Assembly (NCBI RefSeq): GCF_016767715.1
Contig: NZ_CP050145.1
Location: 930,001-994,000 of the forward strand
Origin: Mycobacteroides chelonae
GTDB lineage: Bacteria; Actinomycetota; Actinomycetes; Mycobacteriales; Mycobacteriaceae
Length of the DNA: 64,000 bases
Direction of reading: 5' to 3'
Positions 1 to 9,626 of this stretch are shown here, in pieces. A program made the translations under genes and the position numbers. The notes under the pieces are model-generated. The model did no database searches and was not told the DNA's origin. It was given only the letters and a program-made list of their open reading frames with translations. Each line of letters starts with the position of its first letter. Within the stretch, counting starts at the first letter, position 1.

Positions 1-2
1 GG

Positions 3-1598
3 GTGACCTCCCGCAGGGCTTTCTTGGCCATGACCGCTGGTGTTGGCATCTCAGCGGTCGGACTGAGCGGTCGGCGAGAGCTGACACGCAGCCATTACCA
101 GGCAATCGTTGTCGGCAGTGGATACGGCGGGGGCGTCAGCGCCCTACGGCTTGGACAGGCGGGTGTGCGTACGCTAGTGCTGGAGAAGGGCAGACTTTGG
201 GACACGCCCGACGCTGACGGGAGCCGTTTCTCGAAGGTACTTCCGTGTGATAACCGAGCCGGCTGGTTCACGCCGGTAGCGCCTAGCATCGTGCCAAGTT
301 ATATGGGATTTTCCATGGCCGATGTCGCTAGACACACTCAAACCAAACAGCCCGTGCAGGCCGGTATCTGCGAGAAATCAGTTCACGGCGCCCACAGCAT
401 CTTTCGTGGCATCGCGGTAGGCGGTGGGTCGATGGTTAACGCCGCCGTCGCAGCCATACCAACTCCAGCACAGGTGCGAGAAGCATTTCCCGATATAGAT
501 ACTGTGCAATTCCTCCGCAAGTACATGCGCCGAGCTGAAGACATGTTGCGCATCAGTCACCGGGACATGTCCTGGTTTGAGCAGACACACTGGTACCAAT
601 ATGCCCGGGTTGCAAGACAATACGCTGCAAATGCCGGGTACTCGATTGACTACACCGGTAGTGCCTACAGTTTCGAATACATGGAACGAGAAGACGCGGG
701 GCAAGTCCCGAGATCTGCGCTGGCCCTGGAGCAGCAGTTCGGCAACAACTATGGTCGTGTCGGCAGCGTCGACCGAACGTACCTGGCCGCAGCGCAAGCC
801 ACAGGCAATGTCTTGGTCCGCGCGCTAACCGAAGTAACCGCAATCAGGCGCGAGCCAGATGGCGAATGGGTGGTATCCACCCGAACGATTGACCGCTGGG
901 GCAAGATGCTGGGCCAGCGGGAGATTGGTTGCGAACACCTGTATCTGAACGCTGGGGTGCTCGGCACCGTAAAACTCCTCCTGCAGGCACGCGACACGGG
1001 TGCGTTGCCTGATCTTAGCGACGAGATTGGATGCGGCTACGGAAACAATGGCGATGTCATGGTCGCCCACATGCTCAAGGAAAGCGACCCGGCTGGAACC
1101 CATCAGTCGATCATGGGCTTGATCAACATTGACGGGCGCTACGATCCGTCCAACCCGGTATTCGCCACGATCTTCTCCATTCCGCTCGCTGTCGAGACAC
1201 ATGCCCTGGCCTACTACGCCATGGTGAAAACCGATGACCGAGCTGAGATCACCTACGACCGAGAATCCGACACCGTCACTGTTAACTGGCCCCAGGCGCA
1301 TACAGACCATCTGTTCGAGAAGGCTCATGCTGTATTCGATAGCCTTACCGGCGCCAACGGGGTCGACTACCGCGAGGATCTGTTCGAAGGTAGCGCCTTT
1401 GCTGCCAACACCGTGCACCCCATGGGTGGATGCGTTCGAGGCAAAGCCACCGACAGCTATGGACGCCTTAAGGGATACCAGAACCTATATGTTAATGACG
1501 CGTCTTTGATTCCGGGCTACCTCGGGTGCAACCCCTTTATGACAGTCACCGCGCTTGCTGAACACAACATGGAGGCCATCCTCCAAAACCGACGCTGA
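3..1598 (+). CDS. Cholesterol-oxidase-like GMC flavoprotein with Tat signal
   Basis: A 531-residue flavoprotein matching the Streptomyces/Brevibacterium class I cholesterol oxidases along its whole length. These FAD enzymes oxidise the 3-beta-hydroxyl of sterols and isomerise the product. The FAD-binding GSGYGGG lies at residues 38-44. The counterparts of the family's catalytic Glu (in AVETH), His (His472 in HPMGGC) and Asn (Asn510 in CNPF) are all present. The N-terminus SRRAFLAM looks like a twin-arginine export signal, so the enzyme probably acts outside the membrane. The GTG start at position 3 is only the first available, and the true start may lie before the window. It stands alone, about 2.7 kb upstream of mce operon 1, with decayed DNA between. 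The exact sterol or alcohol substrate cannot be read from sequence. Confidence 0.87.
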   Translation: MTSRRAFLAMTAGVGISAVGLSGRRELTRSHYQAIVVGSGYGGGVSALRLGQAGVRTLVLEKGRLWDTPDADGSRFSKVLPCDNRAGWFTPVAPSIVPSYMGFSMADVARHTQTKQPVQAGICEKSVHGAHSIFRGIAVGGGSMVNAAVAAIPTPAQVREAFPDIDTVQFLRKYMRRAEDMLRISHRDMSWFEQTHWYQYARVARQYAANAGYSIDYTGSAYSFEYMEREDAGQVPRSALALEQQFGNNYGRVGSVDRTYLAAAQATGNVLVRALTEVTAIRREPDGEWVVSTRTIDRWGKMLGQREIGCEHLYLNAGVLGTVKLLLQARDTGALPDLSDEIGCGYGNNGDVMVAHMLKESDPAGTHQSIMGLINIDGRYDPSNPVFATIFSIPLAVETHALAYYAMVKTDDRAEITYDRESDTVTVNWPQAHTDHLFEKAHAVFDSLTGANGVDYREDLFEGSAFAANTVHPMGGCVRGKATDSYGRLKGYQNLYVNDASLIPGYLGCNPFMTVTALAEHNMEAILQNRR

Positions 1599-2365
1599 AA
1601 ACTTGCGCCGGACCAGCTGCTTTAGCGGGCTCGTAGGCGGTGAATCACCTCGCCCACCGGCAGATAGCACTAGCAGCTGACCCGCTCCTTGATGAGCTGG
1701 CGAGAACTTCGCTGCCATCGCCCGCGCCGTCGGCTCCGCGGATGCCTTCGGGCGGCGACCTGGCACCGCCGCAGCGGTGGTGTGGTTCGCTGGCGCTGGT
1801 CTGGTTCCAGGACCTGAACCCGGCCCTGGATGTGGGGCGCCCGCCCGAATGCTTCGTGAGGGCAATATCGATGTCGTGACTACACGAATTGCATACTACT
1901 GCAGGAAAATTCGAAGGTAGTGGATACGAGCGCGATAGGCAGGCTGCGCCTTCGCAGGCGACGCCGTCGTTGGGACCTATGTGAATAGGTGTCGAAACTC
2001 TGCTGGGTCGGTGAGGCGTTTTAGATGACGGTTGGCGGCGAGTCGGTGGTGTTGTTCTTGTTGCCGGGGTGAGGCAATGGGATTAGTGAGTGGGCGGTGG
2101 ATGGACGTGTGCCCGTTTATACGTCGATGATTTTGACTGCGCGGGTGGCAGATATTGGCCTACGGCGTTGCGGCGCAATGTGAATCTGATCATGACGGCG
2201 TGTAGGCGGATAGGACTATGCGCGGTCATGCGTCGGTAGAGGGTGCGGTCTAGGGGTGTTGTTGAGTGCTGGGGACATGCCTACTCACCGACGTTTCAGG
2301 GGCGCATCAGCCTCTGCTCTTATTCGCCATGCGTGCCGGCGAGCCCTTTTCGAGCTGGCTACTGC
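1599..2365. other. Intergenic stretch, no confident gene
   Basis: About 770 bases with only short open frames. One plus-strand frame (1640-1879) ends in a stretch, WFQDLNPALDVGRPPE, that faintly recalls the C-terminus of MbcA/ParS/Xre-type antitoxins. It lacks a convincing start or N-terminal domain and is not called as a gene. The rest shows no recognisable product and appears to be decayed or non-coding DNA. Confidence 0.5.
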
Positions 2366-2671
2366 GTGTTGAGTTACCGTCAACTTGTGCGGGAGTCGAC
2401 TTTCCAACGTGCGCGAACAGCTGAACACAAACGCGAGCGAGCGGCTGCGATGCTCGACGCCGCTCGTTCGTTAGCATCTGAAGTGGGAGTGTCGTCGGTG
2501 ACTTTGAATGAGCTAGCCGATCGTGCCGGTATCCACCGTTCTGCGGTGCGTCGTTACTACAGTTCCTACAAGGAGGTCCTGCTCCTTGTAGGACAAGAGC
2601 GATGGCAACACTGGTCTGTCAACGTTTGTGAGTCACTCGAAGCTGCCGGCCAAATGCCTTGTCGTGCATAG
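2366..2671 (+). pseudogene. Truncated TetR-family regulator (N-terminal DNA-binding part only)
   Basis: The frame encodes a typical TetR N-terminal helix-turn-helix region: a leading helix AAAMLDAARSLASEVG, then TLNELADRAGIHRSAVRRYYSSYKE. It stops about 50 residues later at 2671, where a full TetR protein (about 190-220 residues) would have its ligand-binding helices. An in-phase GTG at 2366 fits the domain start better than the open frame upstream, although the frame is open from 2243. What follows in all frames looks like remnants of a different gene, so this is probably a broken regulator. A free DNA-binding fragment is possible but unlikely to dimerise. Confidence 0.55.
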
Positions 2672-2755
2672 CGACTCCACCGGTGCACGGTCCTGCGCCG
2701 TTAATGGCGTGGTGCCGCCCAAGCCGCGGACCGTATAGGGCACACACGCAGGAGG

Positions 2756-3260
2756 CTGAATTTGTTGATCTATATGGCTTTGTGCAGCAGGATCCGCTGT
2801 TGTTTGTAGCGGGCATCAAGGCCGGTGACAGTAATGTCAAGTTTTCGTGTCACGTCCATGAGATACGAGCTGGCAGTGAATATTCCACTGGGCTGGGAGT
2901 TGTTCAGCGGTGTGTGCACGCAACGCCAGTCCCAAAGTCTTCCAGGTGAGGCACGTGTAACTCGACGTTCGCGCGTTCCCATGTATCTCTGTGTCCGGCC
3001 GGTCTGTGGGGCTTGGTAATGGGTACGCGGATCGCGAGAACGCGGTCTCGCAGGTGTCCTGCGGCAAGATTCCAGGCTACCAATGGGCGGTGATCGTCAA
3101 CCCAATGCCGATGAGGAGCTGGCCGACGGTGAGGTCGGGGAGTTCTGGTTGGCGGCAACAACGTCGGCCGCGGTTACTGGGGGAGAACCAAAGAGACGGA
3201 CTTCTCGTTCGGCAACATACAACGGCTCCTTTAGGAACGCATCCGCCAGTTACAGCGTCC
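2756..3260 (+). pseudogene. Decayed fatty acyl-AMP ligase (FadD/FAAL-type) remnant
   Basis: Pieces of an acyl-AMP ligase can be read across three plus-strand frames. Around 2770-2880 there is LYGFVQQDPLLFVAG followed by a V.FS...HEIRAG stretch, matching the YG[LM]AEATLFVA segment of the family. Around 3050-3105 is VSCGKIPGYQWAVIVNP, matching the VSCG...VVIVDP segment. Near 3113-3170 is ELADGEVGEFWLA, matching LPDGEVGEIWVAG, then a shifted frame reads YWGRTKET, matching GYWGRPEET. The order and spacing are those of a real ligase, but at least two frameshifts, stops and missing ends show that it is dead. It suggests this region once carried a lipid-activation gene. Confidence 0.5.
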
Positions 3261-4300
3261 TCCTCGAACCACAATGAATGAATGGAGATGCCTACGGCTC
3301 CCACAGGACGTAGTCGCACTATCCGTAGCGGCGGTGCACCGTATCACCGATAGTCCGCACACCGGACAACAGTTTGCGCTGCTTAAGTAAATATCGTACG
3401 CAACGCCCTGAGCACTTCGTCCGTTCCGGGCTTAGTTGGCCACTCTCGGGTACTCATAGTCAGCTAGGGATTCGGCCTTCATTTCCGCATCTTGATGGCC
3501 ATCGCCGTGCTAGTGGTCGGATGAGGGCCTTTCAGTATGACATCCAAGATTGACCTGGCCTTGGGGAAGCTGCATCTGACGCTCGGCATGGCGCTGCTGG
3601 AACAGTTCTTCGGCTAGCGAGTCGACCATTCGGTCCTGTGCGAAAAAGCACCCAAATCAGCTCTTGGATAAGTGATCTGCGGCCGCGGACAGCAACAACA
3701 AAGACTGGTTGAGCTCCTCTCAGCGGGTGGTGCGCGCTGCAGCATGCCAAGCCCGCACTCGGAGAGAGTGCAGATCGACACACGAGACCTTGTTGCACCA
3801 CCGTGTGCGGCCAGCTACCGCTGCCCGCTCAAAAAAGGGACTTTAGTTTGTATTGCTGCACAATCCGAGAAGCGATACTACTTGGATAGTTCGAGCTGCA
3901 GGGAGTGTCATGGTCACCATCTCGGTGTTGAAGAGATATGAGTGCTATCCGGATTGCATTAAACTTCCAATTACGTTACTTTCCAGCCCTTAGGTAGTGA
4001 TAGCCGGCGATGGGAGGTGTTTGTGGAGTCGAGCATGAGGGCTATGTTGCCGGGAGTCGTCTGCGGTGTTTCCGCGGGCGACGGCGGATCTGTTCGTCGA
4101 GAATCTCGTTGCGGTGCAAAAACTTTGGTTGATTCTGACGTGGCGTCGAAGCGACGCGCGACGACCGGTTGGAACCCGTTCAAAATATGCGCGTCAGCGG
4201 TAAGTCGCGGACTGCTCTGGATGTTAGCTGACCTCCGCTTCTTTCCGCTAGTCGCTGCCACTACGGGATTGATAGCTGTCCACAGAGACTCGCAGGCGCA
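3261..4300. other. Gene-poor stretch upstream of mce operon 1
   Basis: About 1 kb with no open frame that resembles a protein. Short frames exist on both strands (for example 4017-4304 plus), but none has a ribosome-binding site together with recognisable motifs. The last part must hold the promoter for the mce operon beginning at 4301, but no clear -35/-10 pair could be picked out. Confidence 0.45.
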
Positions 4301-5158
4301 ATGACGACGCAGGACGGTCGCCGCGCCGCCACTGATGGCGTTGCGGCGATCCAGGATTGGACGACCGGATACGTCAAGCGGCACCCGCTGGAATCCCTCG
4401 AGACCGTCGGCGAGCAGTTCGTGCTCGGTGTCCGCACCATCCAGTGGTTCTTCATCGACCTGTTCACCGGCCAGTTCCAGTGGCAGGAGTTCGTCAGGCA
4501 GGGCGCCTTCCAGGCCGGCACCGCCGTCGTGCCCGTCATCCTGGTCACCCTGCCCATCGGTGTCACGCTCTCCATTCAGTTCGCACTGCTCGCCGGGCAG
4601 GTCGGTGCGACATCACTGGCCGGTGCGGCCAGTGGTATCGCGATCATCCGGCAGGCCGCCTCCCTGGTGGCCGCGATTCTCATGGCATCGGCGGTGGGTT
4701 CGGCGATCACCGCCGACCTCGGCTCGCGCACCATGCGTGAGGAGACCGACGCTATGGAGGTCATGGGTGTCTCGGTGATCCGTCGGCTTGTCGTGCCCCG
4801 TTTCGGCGCGGCCATCATGATCGCGGTCACGCTGACGGGTGTGGTGTGTTTCGTCGGCTTCCTTGGTGCCTATCTGTTCAATGTGTATTGGCAAAGCGGC
4901 GCGCCGGGCAGCTTCGTGTCAACCTTCGCGTCGTTCGCGAGCCCGGGCGATATGACGCTCGCCCTCATGAAGGCGGTGATCTACGGCGCCATCGTGGCGG
5001 TGGTGGCCTGCCAGAAGGGTCTGTCGACCAAGGGCGGCCCGATCGGTGTCGCCAACTCGGTGAATGCGGCGGTCGTGGAATCGATCCTGCTGCTGATGAC
5101 GGTCAACCTCGCCATCAGCCAGCTGTACAACATGCTGTTCCCTCGAATGGGGCTCTGA
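4301..5158 (+). CDS. yrbEA: YrbE/MlaE-type ABC permease A of mce operon 1
   Basis: A 285-residue polytopic membrane protein of the MlaE/YrbE permease family. It would form, with YrbEB, the inner-membrane channel of an Mce lipid importer powered by the ATPase MceG (MkL), which is not in this window. Hydrophobic segments begin near residue 65 and continue to the C-terminus. The family signature EETDAMEVMGV sits near residue 147. Length is normal. The ATG at 4301 gives the usual soluble N-terminal tail, but its ribosome-binding site is weak. yrbEB follows after one base, so the two are co-translated. It is the first gene of an eight-gene operon. Confidence 0.93.
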   Translation: MTTQDGRRAATDGVAAIQDWTTGYVKRHPLESLETVGEQFVLGVRTIQWFFIDLFTGQFQWQEFVRQGAFQAGTAVVPVILVTLPIGVTLSIQFALLAGQVGATSLAGAASGIAIIRQAASLVAAILMASAVGSAITADLGSRTMREETDAMEVMGVSVIRRLVVPRFGAAIMIAVTLTGVVCFVGFLGAYLFNVYWQSGAPGSFVSTFASFASPGDMTLALMKAVIYGAIVAVVACQKGLSTKGGPIGVANSVNAAVVESILLLMTVNLAISQLYNMLFPRMGL

Positions 5159-5159
5159 T

Positions 5160-6017
5160 ATGAGCGTATCGAGGCATCTCCCTCGGATGAGAAGATCTTT
5201 CGTTATTGGGTCCAGGCAGGCCTTCCGCTCGATCGGTAGATCCGGGCACATGGTCGCGTTCTTCGTGCGCGCGATCGTCGGTGTTCCGATTGCGTTGCGC
5301 CACTACCGGAAAGAGTTCCTGCGCCACCTTTCCGATGTTGCCTGGGGTAATGGCTCCCTGGTAGTCGGTGGCGGCACTGCCGGTGTTGCACTGGTTTTGG
5401 GTGTCACCACGGGTGCTTTGGTGGCCATTGAGGGCTACAATTTCCTGGATCTGTTGGGCTTGGGTCCTGCCACCGGAATCATTTCGTCGTTGGCGAGCAC
5501 TCGTGAATTGGCCCCCATTGTGGCGTCACTTGCTTTCGCGATGCAGGCGGGCTGTCGCTTTACCGCGCAGCTGGGTTCGATGCGCATCGCCGAGGAGATC
5601 GACGCCATGGAATCGGTTGCGATTCGGCCGATTCCGTTCTTGGTCACGACTCGATTGATGGCGGCGACCATCGTCACCCTCCCCCTGTATCTGGTCTGCC
5701 TCGGGATTAGCTATTTGTCCTGTCAGGTAATGGTGGGCATCCTTGGCGGCGGATCGGTCGGGTCGTATCTGCATTACTTCGGTATTGGGGTCAGCGGGAT
5801 CGATATCGTCTACTCGGTGCTCAAGGCGGTTGTCTTTGTCTGGCTTGCCTCGACCGCTCAGTGCTACTACGGCTTCTACGCCAGCGGTGGACCCGAGGGT
5901 GTAGGCATCGCCGCCGGGAATGCAATGCGCGCGTCGATCACTCTGGTGATCATCGTCAACATGCTGCTCACGCTGGCCTTGTGGAGCGTGGATGCGGGCG
6001 CCAGGTTGGGCGGGTAG
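5160..6017 (+). CDS. yrbEB: YrbE/MlaE-type ABC permease B of mce operon 1
   Basis: The second MlaE-family permease subunit, 285 residues, of the mce operon 1 importer. The hallmark EEIDAMESV is at about residue 145, and the C-terminal FYASGGPEGVGIA motif typical of YrbEB is intact. Its ATG follows the yrbEA stop by a single base, and its own stop abuts the mceA start at 6018, so translation of the three is coupled. No truncation or odd residues were noticed. Confidence 0.93.
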   Translation: MSVSRHLPRMRRSFVIGSRQAFRSIGRSGHMVAFFVRAIVGVPIALRHYRKEFLRHLSDVAWGNGSLVVGGGTAGVALVLGVTTGALVAIEGYNFLDLLGLGPATGIISSLASTRELAPIVASLAFAMQAGCRFTAQLGSMRIAEEIDAMESVAIRPIPFLVTTRLMAATIVTLPLYLVCLGISYLSCQVMVGILGGGSVGSYLHYFGIGVSGIDIVYSVLKAVVFVWLASTAQCYYGFYASGGPEGVGIAAGNAMRASITLVIIVNMLLTLALWSVDAGARLGG

Positions 6018-7523
6018 ATGCCAAATTCTTTCGAGTCCGATGGCCGTGGTCCCACCGATGTACAGCTCTTTGCTAGTGGTGTTGCCCTGTTTGTCGTGGC
6101 GGGGTTGCTCACCGGTTTGATGCTCCTGAAGTCGGCAGGGCGTCTGAACGACTACGTTCGCGTGGTGGCCGACCTTGTCAATGTCGGTGATGGTCTGCCG
6201 CGGAAATCGGATGTGAAGTACCACGGCATTCTGGTCGGCGAGGTTGACGTTGTCACGCCGGCAGCCGACGGCAAGCCCAATTTCGTGTATATCAACCTGA
6301 AGTCGCAGTACGCCAAGTCCATTCCGGACACCGCGACCGCGCGTGTGGTTCCTAGCAATGTGTTCGCGGTGTCGTCGGTGCAGTTGGTGGACCGCGGACC
6401 GGGTGCACCCGTCCGCGGCGGGGCGCACATCGCCGAGGACACCCAGCTGCCGACCGTTCTGTTCCAGACGACGGTGAGCAAGCTGCGTGACGTCCTCAAC
6501 GCGACCGGCCGCAGCCGTGACGGCAACACGGTGGGCATCCTGGCGGCTGTCGGCGCCGCTACCGACAACCGCCGCGTCAAGCTGCTCACCGGGGGCGCGC
6601 AGCTGAACCGCCTCATCGGTGAGCTCAACTCCATCGTGGCGACCGATACGGGGGCGTCTACCGTTTCGGCGCTGCTGAATGCGACTGAAGGGCTTAAGCA
6701 GTCGGCGCCGGAGTTACTGGACTCGCTCGGCGTGGCCGTCCAGCCCATGCGGGCATTGGTCGAGAAGCGCGAGCAGCTCACCAGCCTTGTGTCCGGAGGC
6801 CTGCACACGATAGGCGCGGCACACCAGGCCTTCTACAACCATTCCGATCAGCTCATCGGTATCACGTCCGACCTGGCACCCGTCATCGGCTCCTTCGCGG
6901 ACAAGTCCCGCAATTTCGTCCCGGCGTTCAGCAAGCTCACCAATGTGTCGCAGAGATTCATGGACCACATGTGGATGCGGGATCGCGACACCGTGAACCT
7001 ACGGGTAAACGTCTCGTTCACCCCCAGCTATGACTACACACGGGCCGATTGTCCGCGATATGGCGAGTTGAAGGGGACGAGTTGTTTTACCGCGCCCGAG
7101 CTCGTGGTACGTCCTGACTTACCCGAAGAACTACTGCCACAGAACTACAAGGTGCCTCCAGATCTGCAGCCTCCGCGCGGAACAGTTTTGGGCCCCAACG
7201 GAAACCTGGTCGCGGTCGGGCCCCCGTATGTGGTGCTACCCGGCGGACCGAGCCTGACCGATCCCAACCCGCCGCTGCCGCCGTGGCAGCCGGTGCCGGT
7301 GCCGCGCGTCCCCGGCACCGCCGACCCCGGACTACTGGAACCCCAACCGGACGTCGCGCCCGCCTCGTTCGGCGGGAATGTGGGTCCGGTCGGCAGCACC
7401 TTCGAACGCGCTCAGCTCAGTGCCATTACCGATAAGCCGGCGAGCTCATCCACCCAACTGCTACTCGGTCCCCTTGCTCGGGGCACCACCGTCACGATGG
7501 CTAGAAAGGAACTTTCCGAATGA
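6018..7523 (+). CDS. mceA: Mce protein A of operon 1, with proline-rich tail
   Basis: A substrate-binding/tunnel subunit of the Mce importer, 501 residues. A membrane anchor at about residues 16-38 is followed by the MCE (MlaD) domain beginning near LVNVGDGLPRKSDVKYHGI, with the GxxVGxV-like turn typical of the fold, then a long helical region. Residues from about 385 to the end are rich in Pro and Gly, a feature of some mycobacterial Mce proteins that is probably exposed in the cell envelope. It starts directly after yrbEB, and its stop overlaps the mceB start by four bases (ATGA at 7520). It is much longer than the MceA of operon 2 (348 residues). Confidence 0.9.
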   Translation: MPNSFESDGRGPTDVQLFASGVALFVVAGLLTGLMLLKSAGRLNDYVRVVADLVNVGDGLPRKSDVKYHGILVGEVDVVTPAADGKPNFVYINLKSQYAKSIPDTATARVVPSNVFAVSSVQLVDRGPGAPVRGGAHIAEDTQLPTVLFQTTVSKLRDVLNATGRSRDGNTVGILAAVGAATDNRRVKLLTGGAQLNRLIGELNSIVATDTGASTVSALLNATEGLKQSAPELLDSLGVAVQPMRALVEKREQLTSLVSGGLHTIGAAHQAFYNHSDQLIGITSDLAPVIGSFADKSRNFVPAFSKLTNVSQRFMDHMWMRDRDTVNLRVNVSFTPSYDYTRADCPRYGELKGTSCFTAPELVVRPDLPEELLPQNYKVPPDLQPPRGTVLGPNGNLVAVGPPYVVLPGGPSLTDPNPPLPPWQPVPVPRVPGTADPGLLEPQPDVAPASFGGNVGPVGSTFERAQLSAITDKPASSSTQLLLGPLARGTTVTMARKELSE

Positions 7524-8587
7524 GTTTCAGGCGACTATTGATCGCGCTGTCCGTCTTCGTGGCAGTGGCTCTGGCGTTGACATGGCTGGTGTATGCCACG
7601 TTGCGTCGCGAGATCAGTGGGGATACGACGGCATACTCGGCCGTGTTCACCGACGTTTTCGGGTTGCGCGATGGTGACGACGTGCGCATGGCCGGTGTGC
7701 GAGTGGGGCGCGTCCAGAAGATCGAGTTGGTCAACAACAAGCAGGCCAAGGTCGACTTTGTCGTCCAGAACGAGCAGAAGCTGTACGGCAACACCCTGGC
7801 CTCGGTGACGTATCAGAACATCGTCGGCCAACGGTACCTCGGTCTGTCGCGCGGCAAGCCCGGCGCTTCCGACAGCGACACAGTTCTACCGGAGGGGGCG
7901 ACGATCCCTGTGGAGCGCACTGATCCGTCGTTTGATGTGACGACCCTGCTCAACGGGTATGAGCCGCTGTTCTCTACGCTGGATCCGGAACAGGCCGACA
8001 ACCTCACCAAGGGTGTCATCCAATCTCTACAGGGAGATGACGCCTCAATCGCCACCCTCGTTACCCAAACATCAAGACTGACAGAAACTTTCGCGGGCCG
8101 CGATCAAGCGCTGGCGAACGTGATCACCAGCCTCAACACCGTTGCGGGGAATCTCTCGCTGCAGAACGAGAGCCTGGATAACACGATCGCCCACAGTCGA
8201 AAGATAGTGTCGGACTTTGATGCTCACCGTCCGACGCTGGTATCCGCGGTGGGCTCCCTGGCGCAGGTGACCCGACGCCTGTCGGCGATCACCAAGGAGG
8301 TTAATCCGTCGCTGGAAGAGTTGATCGGGCGCCAGCCCGGATTCGGCAAGCACCTGGTAGGCATCGAGCCGCAGCTCGCGTTCTTCGGCGACAATCTGCC
8401 GTTGGTGCTCAAGGGGCTGGCGCGCATGTCGAATGAGGGCGCGTTCCTCAATGTGTATGCGTGCGACCTGGATTTCACCAGCTTTTTTCCGGGTTTGAAC
8501 GATGTGGTGCCGATCATCGTCAATGCGGCGACGCCCGGCAACGTCGCCCAATACACCCCGCGATGCAGGAACCTGGCCAATGGCTGA
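7520..8587 (+). CDS. mceB: Mce protein B of operon 1
   Basis: A 355-residue Mce subunit: N-terminal transmembrane anchor (about residues 7-26), MCE/MlaD domain with FGLRDGDDVRMAGVRVGRV, then a helical DUF3407-type region. It ends in a cysteine-containing tail (ACDLDFTSFFPG ... PRCRN) seen in many MceB proteins. Its start overlaps the mceA stop (ATGA) and its stop overlaps the mceC start by eight bases. Predicted role: one ring of the periplasm-spanning tunnel through which lipid moves to the YrbE permease. Confidence 0.9.
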   Translation: MSFRRLLIALSVFVAVALALTWLVYATLRREISGDTTAYSAVFTDVFGLRDGDDVRMAGVRVGRVQKIELVNNKQAKVDFVVQNEQKLYGNTLASVTYQNIVGQRYLGLSRGKPGASDSDTVLPEGATIPVERTDPSFDVTTLLNGYEPLFSTLDPEQADNLTKGVIQSLQGDDASIATLVTQTSRLTETFAGRDQALANVITSLNTVAGNLSLQNESLDNTIAHSRKIVSDFDAHRPTLVSAVGSLAQVTRRLSAITKEVNPSLEELIGRQPGFGKHLVGIEPQLAFFGDNLPLVLKGLARMSNEGAFLNVYACDLDFTSFFPGLNDVVPIIVNAATPGNVAQYTPRCRNLANG

Positions 8588-9626
8588 GCAATCGAGGTGG
8601 CAGAGGTTCAAGAGCCGGCCGGTCGAGACCTATAACAAGACCTGGCTCGGCTTAGTGGCGATAACTGTGGTCGTCGCGCTGATTGGAGTGATGCTGCTCG
8701 TGAAAGCCCTTGGGCTGGGGTACAGGAGCTACACCGCCGAGTTCGTGCAGGCCGCCTCCTTGCGGCCCGGTCAGCCGATCACGGTCGCGGGCATCCCGGT
8801 CGGGAGTATCACGAGCCTGCGGCTCGCCGGTGACCATGTCGAGGCGGGGCTTTCGGTTCGTGACGATGTGATCCTGGGTAAGGACACTAAGGCCTCCATC
8901 CGGGTGACCACGATCCTGGGCTCCAGGTTCCTGGATCTGCGTCCCGATGGTCCCGGATCGTTGCCCAACAGGACGATTGACATAGCGCATACAGAGGTTC
9001 CGTACGATCTTCAGGCCACGCTGAAGGACGTGACGACGACCTTCGAACAGGTTGATTTCGATAAGGTTGCACATTCGCTCAGTGTTCTCGGCAAGCAGCT
9101 CGACGGTCTACCAGAGGTGGTTCCGCAGGCCATGGAGAACATCCAGAGGCTCTCTTCGATCATTGCTGACCGTCGTGATCAGCTCGGCACGCTGCTCAAG
9201 AGCAGTGAGAAGATCACTAACACGCTGCGTAGTCAACAATCGAGTGTCGGCACCCTGATCAATCAGGGCCAGGCACTTCTTGGTGAATTCGTTTCGCGCC
9301 GTGGCACTTTCCACGCCATGATGCAGGCCCTGACCAACCTGGTCGAGCAGCTCGGCAAGATCGTGATCACGAACCGGCCGCAGCTCGACGAGATGCTCAA
9401 GACGATGCAGGAGCTTTCCGGCATGTTGGGCAAGCATGACGACTTGTTCCGTGACGCTCTGCAGGCGGGCGCGGTGGCGGTGCGCGGTGTCGCCAACAGT
9501 TCGGGAACGGGCAACGCCATCGACTTCAACATCACGAACGGGATCGTCATTGACTCCTGGATGTGCGCAATCAGTTCTCGTGCCAAGCAATTCGGCATGA
9601 TCCAGTACTTCAAGGACTGCAAATGA
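8580..9626 (+). CDS. mceC: Mce protein C of operon 1
   Basis: A 348-residue Mce subunit. The ATG at 8580 is chosen because it gives the expected short cytoplasmic tail (MAEQSRWQRFKSRPVETYNK) before the membrane anchor, and because it overlaps the mceB stop as the other junctions do. An open extension upstream to 8502 reads through mceB in another frame and is spurious. The MCE domain has ASLRPGQPITVAGIPVG, followed by long helices and a final cysteine-containing segment. It is coupled to mceD through an ATGA overlap at 9623. Confidence 0.9.
   Translation: MAEQSRWQRFKSRPVETYNKTWLGLVAITVVVALIGVMLLVKALGLGYRSYTAEFVQAASLRPGQPITVAGIPVGSITSLRLAGDHVEAGLSVRDDVILGKDTKASIRVTTILGSRFLDLRPDGPGSLPNRTIDIAHTEVPYDLQATLKDVTTTFEQVDFDKVAHSLSVLGKQLDGLPEVVPQAMENIQRLSSIIADRRDQLGTLLKSSEKITNTLRSQQSSVGTLINQGQALLGEFVSRRGTFHAMMQALTNLVEQLGKIVITNRPQLDEMLKTMQELSGMLGKHDDLFRDALQAGAVAVRGVANSSGTGNAIDFNITNGIVIDSWMCAISSRAKQFGMIQYFKDCK

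Noticed and set aside
1640..1879. Possible MbcA/ParS/Xre antitoxin remnant
   Set aside because: Only a short WF..LNPAL...RPPE-like stretch supports it. There is no start signal, no partner toxin and no N-terminal domain.
3971..4384. 137-codon minus-strand frame overlapping the yrbEA start
   Set aside because: It overlaps a certain gene start in antisense, and its composition shows no coding pattern.
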